Assembly (NCBI GenBank): GCA_041389565.1
Contig: JAWKRP010000033.1
Location: forward strand, 29,113 to 93,112
DNA: 64,000 nt
DNA from: JACKEQ01 sp041389565
Lineage (GTDB): Bacteria; Myxococcota_A; UBA796; GCA-2862545
Direction: 5' to 3'
Positions within the stretch are counted from its first letter, which is position 1. Every line of letters starts with the position of its first letter. The notes under the pieces were generated by a model that did not search any database, was not told the origin of the DNA, and saw only the letters and a program-made list of their open reading frames with translations. Position numbers and translations under genes: made by a program. Below, in pieces: positions 43,578 through 51,802 of the stretch.

Positions 43578-46028
43578 GTGAACGAAGACGAGACCGTGGA
43601 GCCGGCCACGTGGCTGTCCGATGGCGCCGAGCGTGCGGCCGCTACGGAGACGCTGCCGGAGCGGGTCGCCGACCGCTACGACCGGCGGGAGCGCCTCGGA
43701 CGCGGGGGTACCAGCGAGGTGTGGCGGGTGTTCGACACCCAGCTCGAGCGGGCGGTCGCGCTGAAGGTGCTGCACCACCCCGCCGCGGGGAGCTCGTGGG
43801 AGCGCTTCGAGGCCGAAGCCCGCGTGTCCGCGCAGCTCCAGCACCCGGGAATCGTGCCCGTTCACGACCTGGGCCGCCTCGACGACGGGCGCGTGTGGTT
43901 CACGATGAAGGAGGTGCGCGGGCGCACGCTCGGCGCGCTGATCGACGAGGTGCATGCCGAGGGGGGCCCGTTCCGCCGGCTGCTGGAGGGCTTCCTGCGC
44001 GTGTGCGAAGCGGTCGCGTTCGCCCACCACGAGGGCCTGGTACATCGCGACCTCAAGCCGTCGAACATCATGTTCGGCGACTTCGGCGCGGTGTACGTGC
44101 TGGACTGGGGCCTGGCGAAGCACCGATCCGCCGGCGAGACCGCCGTGGAGCCCGCGGATCCGGGGCTCACGCGGGATGGCACCGTGAGCGGCACGCCGCT
44201 CTACATGGCGCCGGAACAGGCGCAGGGGCGCACGGCGGAGGTGGGGCCGGCCGCCGACGTGTATGCGCTGGGGGCCACGCTGTACCACGTGCTCACCGGG
44301 CGTCCGCCCCGCACGGGACTGCCGCTCGGCGCGCTGCTCGAGGCCGTCGCGACCGGCTCGCCCATCGCGCCCCCGTCCACACACAGAACCGCCGCGCCGA
44401 CCGATCCGGCGATCGACGCGATCACGCTCCGGGCCCTCTCCCATCGACCGGAGGACCGCTACGCCGATGCAGGCGCCCTCACGTCCGAGCTGGCGGCATG
44501 GCTCGACGGGGCACGCCGCCGTGCCGCTGCCCTCGAGGTGGTGCAGGCCGCCGACCGGGCGCGAGACGAGGCCGTCCGCTGCCGGAGCGAGGCGGACGTG
44601 CTGTGGGAAGCCGGGTCGTCGGCCCTGGCAGCGATCGCGGCCTGGCGCCCCGAGACCGACAAGGCGGAGGCGTGGGCCCAGCAGGACGCCGCGACCGACA
44701 TCCGCATGGAGGCCCGCCGCGCCGACGTGGAAGCCGACCGCCTGCTGCACGCGGCCCTCCAGATCGAGCCCGGGCTGCTCGAGGCCCACGTCCGGCTCGT
44801 GGAGCGGGCGCGGATCGAGCACGCCGCCGCGGAAGCCGAGCGCGCCCACGGGGCACTGCGGCACGAGGCCGCCCTCCGCATGCACGCGAGCGCCCTGCCC
44901 GAGAGCCACCCCGTGCGGCGGCGGGCGAACGCCTATCTGGACGGGCGCGGGACGCTGCACCTCGTGACGAACCCGCCCGGTGCGACGGTGACGCTCGAGC
45001 GTCTGGGGCTGCGCGCCCGCCGTCTGGTGGCGGTCGAGGAGGTGTACCTCGGAGAGACCCCGCTGCACGGGGTCCCCCTGCCGATGGGCACGTACGTCGC
45101 ACGGCTCGAGCACCCCGACCGCGACCCGGTGCGCTACCCCGTCGAGATCGGGCGCGAGGGCGTATGGGACGGCATCCCGCCCGGCGCGAGCGAGCCGGAG
45201 CCCGTGTGGCTGCCCCCGCGGGGGTTCGTGCCGGCCGGGTCCGTGTACGTCCCGGCCGGCTGGTTCCGGGCGGGCGGGGGCCCCCCGTCCCTGCGCCAGT
45301 TCCCCGAGCGCCGCCTGTGGTGCCCGGCGTTCCTCATCGACCGCCACCCCGTCACGAACGCGAAGCTCATCGAGTTCCTCGACGATCTCGTGGATCAGGG
45401 GCGCGAGGAGGACGCCCTGCGGTTCGCGCCGCGCGCCCGTGGGAAGGGGTCTCGCATGAACGGCGACCTGATCTACGCCCGCACGCCCGACGGGCACTTC
45501 ACGCTCGGCGTGGACTCCGAAGGGCACGCCTGGGAGCCCGACTTGCCGGTGGTGCTCGTCGATCGCACCTGTGTCGCGGGCTACCTCGCGTGGCGGTCCG
45601 CGCGCACGGGACGGGCGTGGCGCATGCCGCAGGCGCTCGAGTACGAGAAAGCCGTGCGCGGCGTCGACGGACGCAGCTACCCGTGGGGTGAGGCGTTCGA
45701 CGCGTCCTGGTGCTGCATGTCGGACAGCCACGAGGGCGACCGGAAGCCCGTGTCCATCGAGCGATTCCCGGTCGACTGCAGCGTCTACGGCGTACGGGGC
45801 GGCGCGGGGAACGTGCTCACCTGGTGTGAGGACGCCGCAGACGCGCCGCTCCCGGAGGTCCGGGTGGTCCGCGTGCCTCCTGGTCCCGACGACCGGATCT
45901 TCGTGTCGCGGGGCGGGACCTGGGCGAGCTCGGTCGACCGGTCCCGCTGCACGACGCGGTCGCGCCTCGAAGACCACCGTGCCACGACACTCGGCCTGCG
46001 GGCGGCCCTCACGGTGGAGCCCGACTGA
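43578..46028 (+). CDS. Ser/Thr kinase-PEGA-FGE/SUMF1 fusion protein
   Basis: 816 residues with no transmembrane segment. The kinase (about 33-300) has GRGGTSEVW, ALKV, HRDLKPSNI and DWGLAK in place of DFG, a common variant in this group. A helical Ala/Glu-rich stretch follows (about 310-450), then a PEGA-like beta domain (about 455-540) and a formylglycine-generating-enzyme-type domain (about 555-816). That domain has VPAGWF, FLIDRHPVTNAKLIEFL, YPWGEAFD, GGAGNVLTWCEDA and SRGGTWASS. Such FGE domains in kinases often act as binding modules. The GTG start follows a G-rich ribosome site. The UvrA2-like gene is convergent. Confidence 0.9.
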   Translation: MNEDETVEPATWLSDGAERAAATETLPERVADRYDRRERLGRGGTSEVWRVFDTQLERAVALKVLHHPAAGSSWERFEAEARVSAQLQHPGIVPVHDLGRLDDGRVWFTMKEVRGRTLGALIDEVHAEGGPFRRLLEGFLRVCEAVAFAHHEGLVHRDLKPSNIMFGDFGAVYVLDWGLAKHRSAGETAVEPADPGLTRDGTVSGTPLYMAPEQAQGRTAEVGPAADVYALGATLYHVLTGRPPRTGLPLGALLEAVATGSPIAPPSTHRTAAPTDPAIDAITLRALSHRPEDRYADAGALTSELAAWLDGARRRAAALEVVQAADRARDEAVRCRSEADVLWEAGSSALAAIAAWRPETDKAEAWAQQDAATDIRMEARRADVEADRLLHAALQIEPGLLEAHVRLVERARIEHAAAEAERAHGALRHEAALRMHASALPESHPVRRRANAYLDGRGTLHLVTNPPGATVTLERLGLRARRLVAVEEVYLGETPLHGVPLPMGTYVARLEHPDRDPVRYPVEIGREGVWDGIPPGASEPEPVWLPPRGFVPAGSVYVPAGWFRAGGGPPSLRQFPERRLWCPAFLIDRHPVTNAKLIEFLDDLVDQGREEDALRFAPRARGKGSRMNGDLIYARTPDGHFTLGVDSEGHAWEPDLPVVLVDRTCVAGYLAWRSARTGRAWRMPQALEYEKAVRGVDGRSYPWGEAFDASWCCMSDSHEGDRKPVSIERFPVDCSVYGVRGGAGNVLTWCEDAADAPLPEVRVVRVPPGPDDRIFVSRGGTWASSVDRSRCTTRSRLEDHRATTLGLRAALTVEPD

Positions 46029-46031
46029 GCG

Positions 46032-48389
46032 TCAGGCGCCCACGTACCGCGCGAGGTGCTGACCGGTGAGCGTGCTCCGGTCCGCGATCATCGCAGCGGG
46101 CGTCCCCTCGAACACGACCCGGCCTCCCTGGTGGCCCGCTCCCGGGCCGAGATCCACGACCCAGTCGGCGTGTGCGACCACCGCGAGGTGGTGCTCGATC
46201 ACGACCACCGTACGCCCGGCGTCGACGAGCTGGTCGAGCAGGCCGAGGAGCTGGCGGAGGTCGGCCAGGTGCAGCCCGGTGGTGGGCTCGTCGAGCACGT
46301 AGATGCCGCCGGCCGTGCCCATGTGGGTGGCGAGCTTCAGGCGCTGGCGCTCCCCGCCCGAGAGCGTCGGGAGCGGCTGACCGAGGCGGACGTACCCGAG
46401 CCCGACATCCGCGAGGCGCTGCAGGATCTTCTGGGCAGCCGGCAGTCGCGCGGGACCGCTCGAGAACAGCGCGAGCGCGTCGTCGACCGGGAGGTCGAGC
46501 ACGTCTGCGATGCTCTTCCCACCGAGCGTGTACTCGAGCACGGACGCGTGGAACCGGCGCCCCTCGCAGTCGTCGCAGACCGTGGACACCGACGCCATCA
46601 TGCCGAGGTCGGTGTAGATCACGCCTGCGCCGTTGCACGTGGGGCACGCCCCCTCGGAGTTCGCCGAGAACAAGGCGGGCTTCACACCGTTGGCCTTCGC
46701 GAACGCCTTGCGGATGGGGTCGAGCAGGCCCGTGTACGTGGCCGGGGAGCTGCGCCGGGAGCCCTTGATGGGCGCCTGATCGATGGCGACCACGCCTTCC
46801 CGCCCGGCGATCGAGCCGTCGACGAGCGAGCTCTTGCCGCTCCCGGCGACCCCGGTGAGCACGACGAGCACCCCGAGCGGGAGGTCGACATCGACGGACT
46901 GGAGGTTGTGGAGGTCGGCGCCGCGGATCTCGAGGTGTCCGGACGGCGTGCGGACCGTGGGCTTCGGCGCGACGCGGTCGGACAGGTGGCGCCCGGTGAG
47001 CGTGTCGGACGCACGGAGACCGGCCAGATCGCCCTGGTACACGACCTGCCCGCCGGCCGTGCCCGCTCGCGGCCCGATGTCGACGACGTGATCGGCGATC
47101 TCGATCACCTCGGGCTTGTGCTCGACGACGAGCACGGTGTTGCCCTTGTCGCGCAGGCGCACGAGCAGGTCGTTCATACGCCCGATGTCGTGCGGATGCA
47201 GGCCGACCGTGGGCTCGTCGAACACGTAGGTCACGTCGGTGAGCGAGGACCCGAGGTGCCCGACCATCTTGATGCGCTGCGCCTCTCCGCCGGAGAGCGT
47301 GCCGGACGCGCGGTCGAGGCTGATGTAGCCGAGCCCGATGGCCACGAATGCATCGAGGGTCTCCTGGAGGTTCGCGATGAGCGGTGCGACGCGCGGCGCA
47401 TCGAGCTCGCGCAGCCAGGTGGCCAGCTCGTCGACCTGCATGGCACAGGCCTCGGCGATGTTGATCCCGCGGATCCGGCTGCTCCGCGCGGCCTCGTTGA
47501 GGCGGGTGCCCGCACAGTCGGGGCAGGTGCGGAAGGTGACGGCGCGCTCCACGAAGGCCCGCACGTGGGGCTGGAGGCTCTCCACGTCTTTCGTGAGGAT
47601 CGACTTCTGGATGCGCGTGATCACGCCCATCGAGGTGTGCTGGATGCCGGAGACCTTCACCTTCGACGGCTCCGCGTACAGCAGGGCCTCGAGCTGGCGT
47701 GGCGGGAGATCGCGGATCGGCACGTCGGGATCGAAGGTTCCGGACGCGCACAGGATGCGCACCATCCACCCGTCGGCCGTGAAGTTCGGGACCGTGAGCG
47801 CGCCTTCCCGGACCGACCGGCGGTCGTCGTACAGGGCGCTGCGGTCGAAGTCGGTGACGGCGCCCATGCCTTCGCAGCGCGCGCACATGCCGCCTGCGAT
47901 GCTGAACTTTGCAGACTCCACCTTCGGGCCGCGGGCGGTCTCCGTGGTGAACGCACCGCCACCCTTCACGGTGGGGATGTTGAACGCGAACGCCTTGGGC
48001 CCGCCCACATGGGGCTCTCCGAGACGGCTGAACAGCACGCGCAGCATGGCGTTCGCGTCGGTCGCGGTGCCCACGGTGGACCGTGCGTTGGCGCCCATCC
48101 GCTCCTGGTCGACCAGGATGGCGGTGGTGAGCCCCTCCAGCACGTCGACGTCGGGACGGGAGAGGCTCGGCATGAAGCCCTGCACGAACGTGCTGTACGT
48201 CTCGTTGATCAAGCGCTGCGACTCGGCGGCGATGGTCTTGAACACGAGGGACGACTTTCCGGACCCGGACACGCCCGTGAACACGGTGAGCCGGCGCTTG
48301 GGGAGATCGAGGTCGACCTCGCGGAGGTTGTTCTCGCGTGCGCCGCGGACGCGGATGAGATCGTGGGTATCGGCGGGATGGACGGACAT
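46032..48389 (-). CDS. UvrA2-like ABC ATPase (drug/DNA-damage resistance type)
   Basis: 785 residues, shorter than canonical UvrA (about 940). Two ABC modules: first Walker A GVSGSGKSSL (about 39-48) with LSGGEAQRIKM, second GVAGSGKSSL with LSGGERQRLKLA and VLDEPTTGLH. Zinc-binding pairs are CARCEGMG, CPTCNGAG and CDDCEGR; the first zinc site is incomplete (CPDCAGTRLN only). Short UvrA2/DrrC-type proteins give resistance to DNA-binding drugs rather than serving in general excision repair. It is divergent from a TetR regulator with palindromes in between, which fits drug-induced expression. Confidence 0.88.
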   Translation of the reverse strand: MSVHPADTHDLIRVRGARENNLREVDLDLPKRRLTVFTGVSGSGKSSLVFKTIAAESQRLINETYSTFVQGFMPSLSRPDVDVLEGLTTAILVDQERMGANARSTVGTATDANAMLRVLFSRLGEPHVGGPKAFAFNIPTVKGGGAFTTETARGPKVESAKFSIAGGMCARCEGMGAVTDFDRSALYDDRRSVREGALTVPNFTADGWMVRILCASGTFDPDVPIRDLPPRQLEALLYAEPSKVKVSGIQHTSMGVITRIQKSILTKDVESLQPHVRAFVERAVTFRTCPDCAGTRLNEAARSSRIRGINIAEACAMQVDELATWLRELDAPRVAPLIANLQETLDAFVAIGLGYISLDRASGTLSGGEAQRIKMVGHLGSSLTDVTYVFDEPTVGLHPHDIGRMNDLLVRLRDKGNTVLVVEHKPEVIEIADHVVDIGPRAGTAGGQVVYQGDLAGLRASDTLTGRHLSDRVAPKPTVRTPSGHLEIRGADLHNLQSVDVDLPLGVLVVLTGVAGSGKSSLVDGSIAGREGVVAIDQAPIKGSRRSSPATYTGLLDPIRKAFAKANGVKPALFSANSEGACPTCNGAGVIYTDLGMMASVSTVCDDCEGRRFHASVLEYTLGGKSIADVLDLPVDDALALFSSGPARLPAAQKILQRLADVGLGYVRLGQPLPTLSGGERQRLKLATHMGTAGGIYVLDEPTTGLHLADLRQLLGLLDQLVDAGRTVVVIEHHLAVVAHADWVVDLGPGAGHQGGRVVFEGTPAAMIADRSTLTGQHLARYVGA

Positions 48390-48401
48390 GGAGCCTCCAC
48401 T

Positions 48402-48440
48402 CCATACGGCGTACGGAGTCTCATGCAGTTAGCGTACGCT
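48402..48440. promoter_or_regulatory. Two palindromic operator candidates between the UvrA2-like and TetR genes
   Basis: CCATACGGCGTACGG (48402-48416) is a 15-mer palindrome with a single mismatched pair, and AGCGTACGCT (48431-48440) is a perfect 10-bp palindrome. Both centre on CGTAC and sit in the 68-bp gap between divergent starts. This is the expected layout for TetR autoregulation and control of the UvrA2-like gene. Confidence 0.65.
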
Positions 48441-48457
48441 GCACGGAGTCGCAAGCG

Positions 48458-49189
48458 ATGGCCTGTGAATCGCGACCACGCCGGCTCGTCCGCGCGCTGT
48501 GGGGGGAGACGGCCCCGGGAACCCGGGGTCCGAAGCCGACGCTGAACGTCGACGACGTGGTGGTGCGGGCCGTGGAGCTCGCCGACCGCGACGGCCTGGG
48601 AGCGGTCTCGATGCGCAGCCTCGCGCGGTCGCTCGGGTACAGCACGATGGCGCTGTACACGTACGTCGCGACGCGGGACGACCTGATCAGCGTCATGCTC
48701 GACCACGCGATGGCGGAGCTCACGGCGGAGCCCGTGCCGGACGGGTCCTGGCGCGAGCAGGTGGAGGCGCTCGCGCGCCGGAACTGGGAGTGGTGCCTGC
48801 GGCACCCGTGGGTCCTCGAGCAGGAGCACCTCCGCACGGGGCTCGGTCCGAACGAGCTCGCCGCCGCCGAGCAGATGCTGGGCGTGCTCTCGGAGGGTCT
48901 CGCAGGCGCAGATGCCGTGCTCACCTGGCAGGCGCTCACGAGCTTCGTGCGGGGCAGCGCACGCCGGGTGCTCGCGGCGGCCGACGGCGGCGGATGGGAT
49001 GGAGCCTGGTGGGAAGACGCCGTGGGGGCGTTCGAGGAGATCGTGCCCGACCCGTCCGAGCGGTTCCCGGTCCTCACGCGGTTGCGGGCCGAAGGGGCGT
49101 TCGACGGAGACGGCGGCGACTACCTGGAGTTCGAGGCCCGCCGGGCGTTCGAACACGGGCTCGCGCGCCTGCTCGACGGGCTGCGCTGA
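48458..49189 (+). CDS. TetR/AcrR-family regulator
   Basis: 243 residues. The N-terminal helix-turn-helix is SMRSLARSLGYSTMALYTYVATRDDLI (residues about 50-76 only, the family signature). The C-terminal part (about 95-243) is a helical ligand-binding domain of the TetR_C type, with Trp-rich sequence (REQVEALARRNWEWCLRH). It probably represses itself and the divergent UvrA2-like gene through the palindromes at 48402 and 48431 until a drug is bound. The ATG at 48458 is preceded by GGAG about 10 bases away. Confidence 0.9.
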   Translation: MACESRPRRLVRALWGETAPGTRGPKPTLNVDDVVVRAVELADRDGLGAVSMRSLARSLGYSTMALYTYVATRDDLISVMLDHAMAELTAEPVPDGSWREQVEALARRNWEWCLRHPWVLEQEHLRTGLGPNELAAAEQMLGVLSEGLAGADAVLTWQALTSFVRGSARRVLAAADGGGWDGAWWEDAVGAFEEIVPDPSERFPVLTRLRAEGAFDGDGGDYLEFEARRAFEHGLARLLDGLR

Positions 49190-49199
49190 CGCTCCGCGC

Positions 49200-50288
49200 T
49201 CACGGGCGCCAGCTGTCGGTGTCGAGCTCGATTCCAGCCATGACGAACGTGTGGAGCGGCGGGACGAACCGCTCGAGCCCGATGGGGATGGCGGGCTCCA
49301 GGACCCGGCGCGCAGCCGTCGCCGCCGAGCGGACGGCCTGCGCGCGGAGCTCGTCGTCGGTGCCGCGTCCGGCGGGAACCGTCCATCCGACCCGCGCGCG
49401 ATCGAGCCACTCGGCGACATCCGCCGCGGAAGCGCCCGGCTCCACGGACGCCATGGCCGCGACGACCGCACCGGCGCGCTGCCCGAGGCCGGTCTCGAAC
49501 AGGAGGGTGCCGGTCTGGGCGTCGGAGATTTCGTACCGCCACCGGTTGTCCCCGACCCGACGCAGCACGGCCCGCACGTGTCGTCCCATGTTCGCAGCGA
49601 GGACCGGCCACACCTCGGTCCAAGAGAGGCGCTCGAGGGCGTCGGAGAGCCGGCGCGGCACGAGCAGGCGGAGCCGGGGGAACGGAACGTCGTAGACGAT
49701 CACCTGCTGGTCGGTCGGGATGGTGGACTGCGCCGCCCAGCCGTCGGTCGGGAAGGCGTACTCGCGCTGACGCCCCTGCTCGCGGAGCCAGCGCTCGAGG
49801 CCTTCGTCCTGGAGCACGTGCACGAGGCGGTCGGTCGGGCCCCCCTGGAGGCAGAACGCCGTGTGGAGGGCTGCGGACACGGTCTTCCGCCCTCCGGCGA
49901 GTGAACCGAGGAGCACGATCTCGGCGGGGAGCTCGGCCCGCAGGGCGCGAACCCGGTCGTGGAGGGTCGCGCTCACGATGGCGGACTCCCGCTCCGAACG
50001 TACGTCCTCCAGTGCGGCGTGCTCGCCGAACACGTGTACACGGAAGCCGTAGCGACCCGAGGGATCCGCATCGAAGCTGGGCTCCGGGAGAGGGCCCGTG
50101 CAGCGCTGGAGGCCGCTCCACCCCTCGCTGGCGACGAGGTCGCGGAGGCGTGCGGCACCGCGACGGGTGGTCCAGACCTCGATGCCCGCGAGCGGACAGC
50201 GATCGACCGCCGCCATCCACCACAGCAGCTCCGAGAGCACGGACGGAGAGTCTCCGAGCACGGCCAGCACGAAGGTTCCGTGCCCCAT
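49200..50288 (-). CDS. CARF/ring-nuclease-family CRISPR accessory protein (TIGR02584/NE0113-like)
   Basis: 362 residues. Family landmarks in order: FVLAVLGDSPSVLSELLW (6-23), EVWTTRRG (37-44), EDVRSERESA (94-103), LGSLAGGRKT (127-136), DRLVHVL (153-159), YAFPTDG (177-183) and VPFPRLRLLVP (201-211). This matches the NE0113 group, a CARF-type fold that binds, and in some relatives cleaves, cyclic oligoadenylate. The last 140 residues are not recognised and lack a clear HEPN RxxxxH. ATG 50288 fits family starts; GTG 50306 is an alternative. No Cas10 is in the window. A type I-G operon starts 5 kb away. Confidence 0.8.
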   Translation of the reverse strand: MGHGTFVLAVLGDSPSVLSELLWWMAAVDRCPLAGIEVWTTRRGAARLRDLVASEGWSGLQRCTGPLPEPSFDADPSGRYGFRVHVFGEHAALEDVRSERESAIVSATLHDRVRALRAELPAEIVLLGSLAGGRKTVSAALHTAFCLQGGPTDRLVHVLQDEGLERWLREQGRQREYAFPTDGWAAQSTIPTDQQVIVYDVPFPRLRLLVPRRLSDALERLSWTEVWPVLAANMGRHVRAVLRRVGDNRWRYEISDAQTGTLLFETGLGQRAGAVVAAMASVEPGASAADVAEWLDRARVGWTVPAGRGTDDELRAQAVRSAATAARRVLEPAIPIGLERFVPPLHTFVMAGIELDTDSWRP

Positions 50289-50463
50289 CTCAGCGGACCG
50301 CCGCACGGTTCACGCACACGGGCGTGGACCGTTCACGTCCGCTGCCGAGCGCCGTGCGTCCGGCACGGAGCGAACCGTCTACGCAAGACGATATGCACGG
50401 TTCAAATCCATGTTTTGAAGATTCTGCAGGGTTCTGACGCGGGTGTCCAACCAGGAGACACCC
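50289..50463. promoter_or_regulatory. Divergent region with four ACGGTTC motifs
   Basis: 175 bp between the CARF-family gene and a secreted-protein gene. ACGGTTCAC (50305-50313), ACCGTTCAC (50328-50336), GAACCGT in inverted orientation (50372-50378) and ACGGTTCAA (50397-50405) are spaced 19-44 bp apart and could be regulator sites. An AT-rich inverted repeat TTCAAA/TTTGAA (50401-50419) and an AGGAG ribosome site before 50464 mark the rightward gene's control region. Confidence 0.5.
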
Positions 50464-50838
50464 ATGAAGAAGATCATCGCGCTCGCGCTCGTCCTCACCT
50501 CCACCCTCGCCGGAGCGACCACCATCATCGGCAACCCCAACGCGGGGGTCGTGCTCGTGGCGGGGAGCGACACCTACGTCGGCGGCGTGCTCGCGCATCG
50601 CTGCTCGTCGGGCTCGCAGCCCATCGAGGTCGGAGAGGTCCTGTCGCTCTGGGAGTCGGCGCCCATCGTGTTCGACGAAGACGAGTTCTGCGCCATCGAC
50701 GTGTACGTGAAGTGGACCCCGTGGAGCTCGTACGTCGCGGTGCCGGTCGACGGCTTCGACACGTTCAAGGCCGAGAGCAGCGGCGCGACGGTCTCCATCG
50801 AGATCGACGCGACGAACCAGACGGCTGAGCTCAACTGA
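50464..50838 (+). CDS. Small secreted hypothetical protein
   Basis: 124 residues beginning MKKIIALALVLTSTLAGA, a typical signal peptide with a predicted cut after AGA or ATT. The mature part is beta-rich with two cysteines (HRCSSG and EFCAID), probably a single disulfide. The ATG at 50464 is preferred over one seven codons earlier because it has AGGAG 6 bases upstream and begins a standard signal sequence. No family recognised. The stop overlaps the convergent TIGR02147-type gene by 8 bp. Whether it has any link to the neighbouring CARF-family gene is unknown. Confidence 0.7.
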   Translation: MKKIIALALVLTSTLAGATTIIGNPNAGVVLVAGSDTYVGGVLAHRCSSGSQPIEVGEVLSLWESAPIVFDEDEFCAIDVYVKWTPWSSYVAVPVDGFDTFKAESSGATVSIEIDATNQTAELN

Positions 50839-51676
50839 GCGCATCGCTCAACGGGAGCAGCTGGACTGCGAGCTGGTACACCCGCCTCCCCGCCTCGGGG
50901 AGCGGGTCGTCCGCCTGGGTGGCGAGCTGCTCGACGAGCGCGTTGAGGCGTGCTTTGACCTCGGGGAGCATGGACGGGTGCAGCGTGAGCGTCATCGCCA
51001 CGAGGTGCTGTTCCGACGCCTGTTCGGTATCGAGGCCCCGCATGAGGTTCGGCAGCGCCTCCCGGTGGAAGTGTGCGGCGGCGACCTGCTGGGTCTCGGC
51101 GGCGGTGCGGAAGCGGATCTCGCGCTGCGTGACGCGTCCGTCGTCCTCGCGACACAGGTAGCCGAGCTCGAGAAGCGTCTCGAGCGCGTGCGCTGCTTCC
51201 TCCACGCGGATCCGCGGCTGGAGGACCGCTGCGATCCAGGCGGGGTCGGGGCGGAACGACGCAGACCCCGCCATCTCCCGGATCGCCGGGACGTACCAGT
51301 GCTCGAGGTACCGGAACACATCGGGATCCCGCTCGGACTCTGCGAAACGCAGCCGGCGGTACTGTTCGGAGGAGAGGAGCTTCTCGAGCGCCTCCCGGCG
51401 GCTCGCGAGGTCGTTCGCGGTGGCGAAGTCCACGAGCAGGCCGAGGTAGTTCCGCTCCGACGGGCCGAGCTCCATGGCTCGCGCGAAGGCATCCAGCGTG
51501 TCGGTGCGCGGCGTGCGTGCGCCCGCGACGACATTCGCGAGGGTTCCCTTCGAACACCCCGCATCGCGAGCGAACCCCGCGTGGGAGTACGCGGGATCGG
51601 CGCGCTTGCGGGCCTCGAACCAGTCGCGGAGGAACGCCCGGAAGTCGAGGTAGGAGTAGACGCTCGGCAGGTTCAT
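50831..51676 (-). CDS. TIGR02147-family (DUF4423) regulator-like protein
   Basis: 281 residues. It begins with the family hallmark VYSYLDFRAFLRDWFEARK (residues 6-24), followed by a helix-turn-helix (SHAGFARDAGCSKGTLANVVAGAR, about 31-54). The C-terminal 190 residues, helical with a winged-helix-like segment (ETLLELGYLCREDDGRV), correspond to DUF4423. The family is frequent in Fibrobacteres, Bdellovibrio-like and myxobacterial genomes, and members are presumed DNA-binding regulators. It is divergent from the zinc-hook ATPase gene (126 bp between starts), so it may regulate it. Confidence 0.85.
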   Translation of the reverse strand: MNLPSVYSYLDFRAFLRDWFEARKRADPAYSHAGFARDAGCSKGTLANVVAGARTPRTDTLDAFARAMELGPSERNYLGLLVDFATANDLASRREALEKLLSSEQYRRLRFAESERDPDVFRYLEHWYVPAIREMAGSASFRPDPAWIAAVLQPRIRVEEAAHALETLLELGYLCREDDGRVTQREIRFRTAAETQQVAAAHFHREALPNLMRGLDTEQASEQHLVAMTLTLHPSMLPEVKARLNALVEQLATQADDPLPEAGRRVYQLAVQLLPLSDALS

Positions 51677-51802
51677 GTTCCTACTCTGGCGCGCCCGGTC
51701 GAACCGGGCTCACGCGTTTTCATGGTTTGTGAACGCAGGCACGCGGGTGTGGCTTGTGGGGTCCGACACCCAGATGGGATGGTCGCGCGGCATGGGGGGA
51801 AC

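Noticed and set aside
46056..48545. 829-residue open frame opposite the UvrA2-like gene
   Set aside because: It mirrors the ABC ATPase codons, shows no motif, and would run through the TetR operator region.
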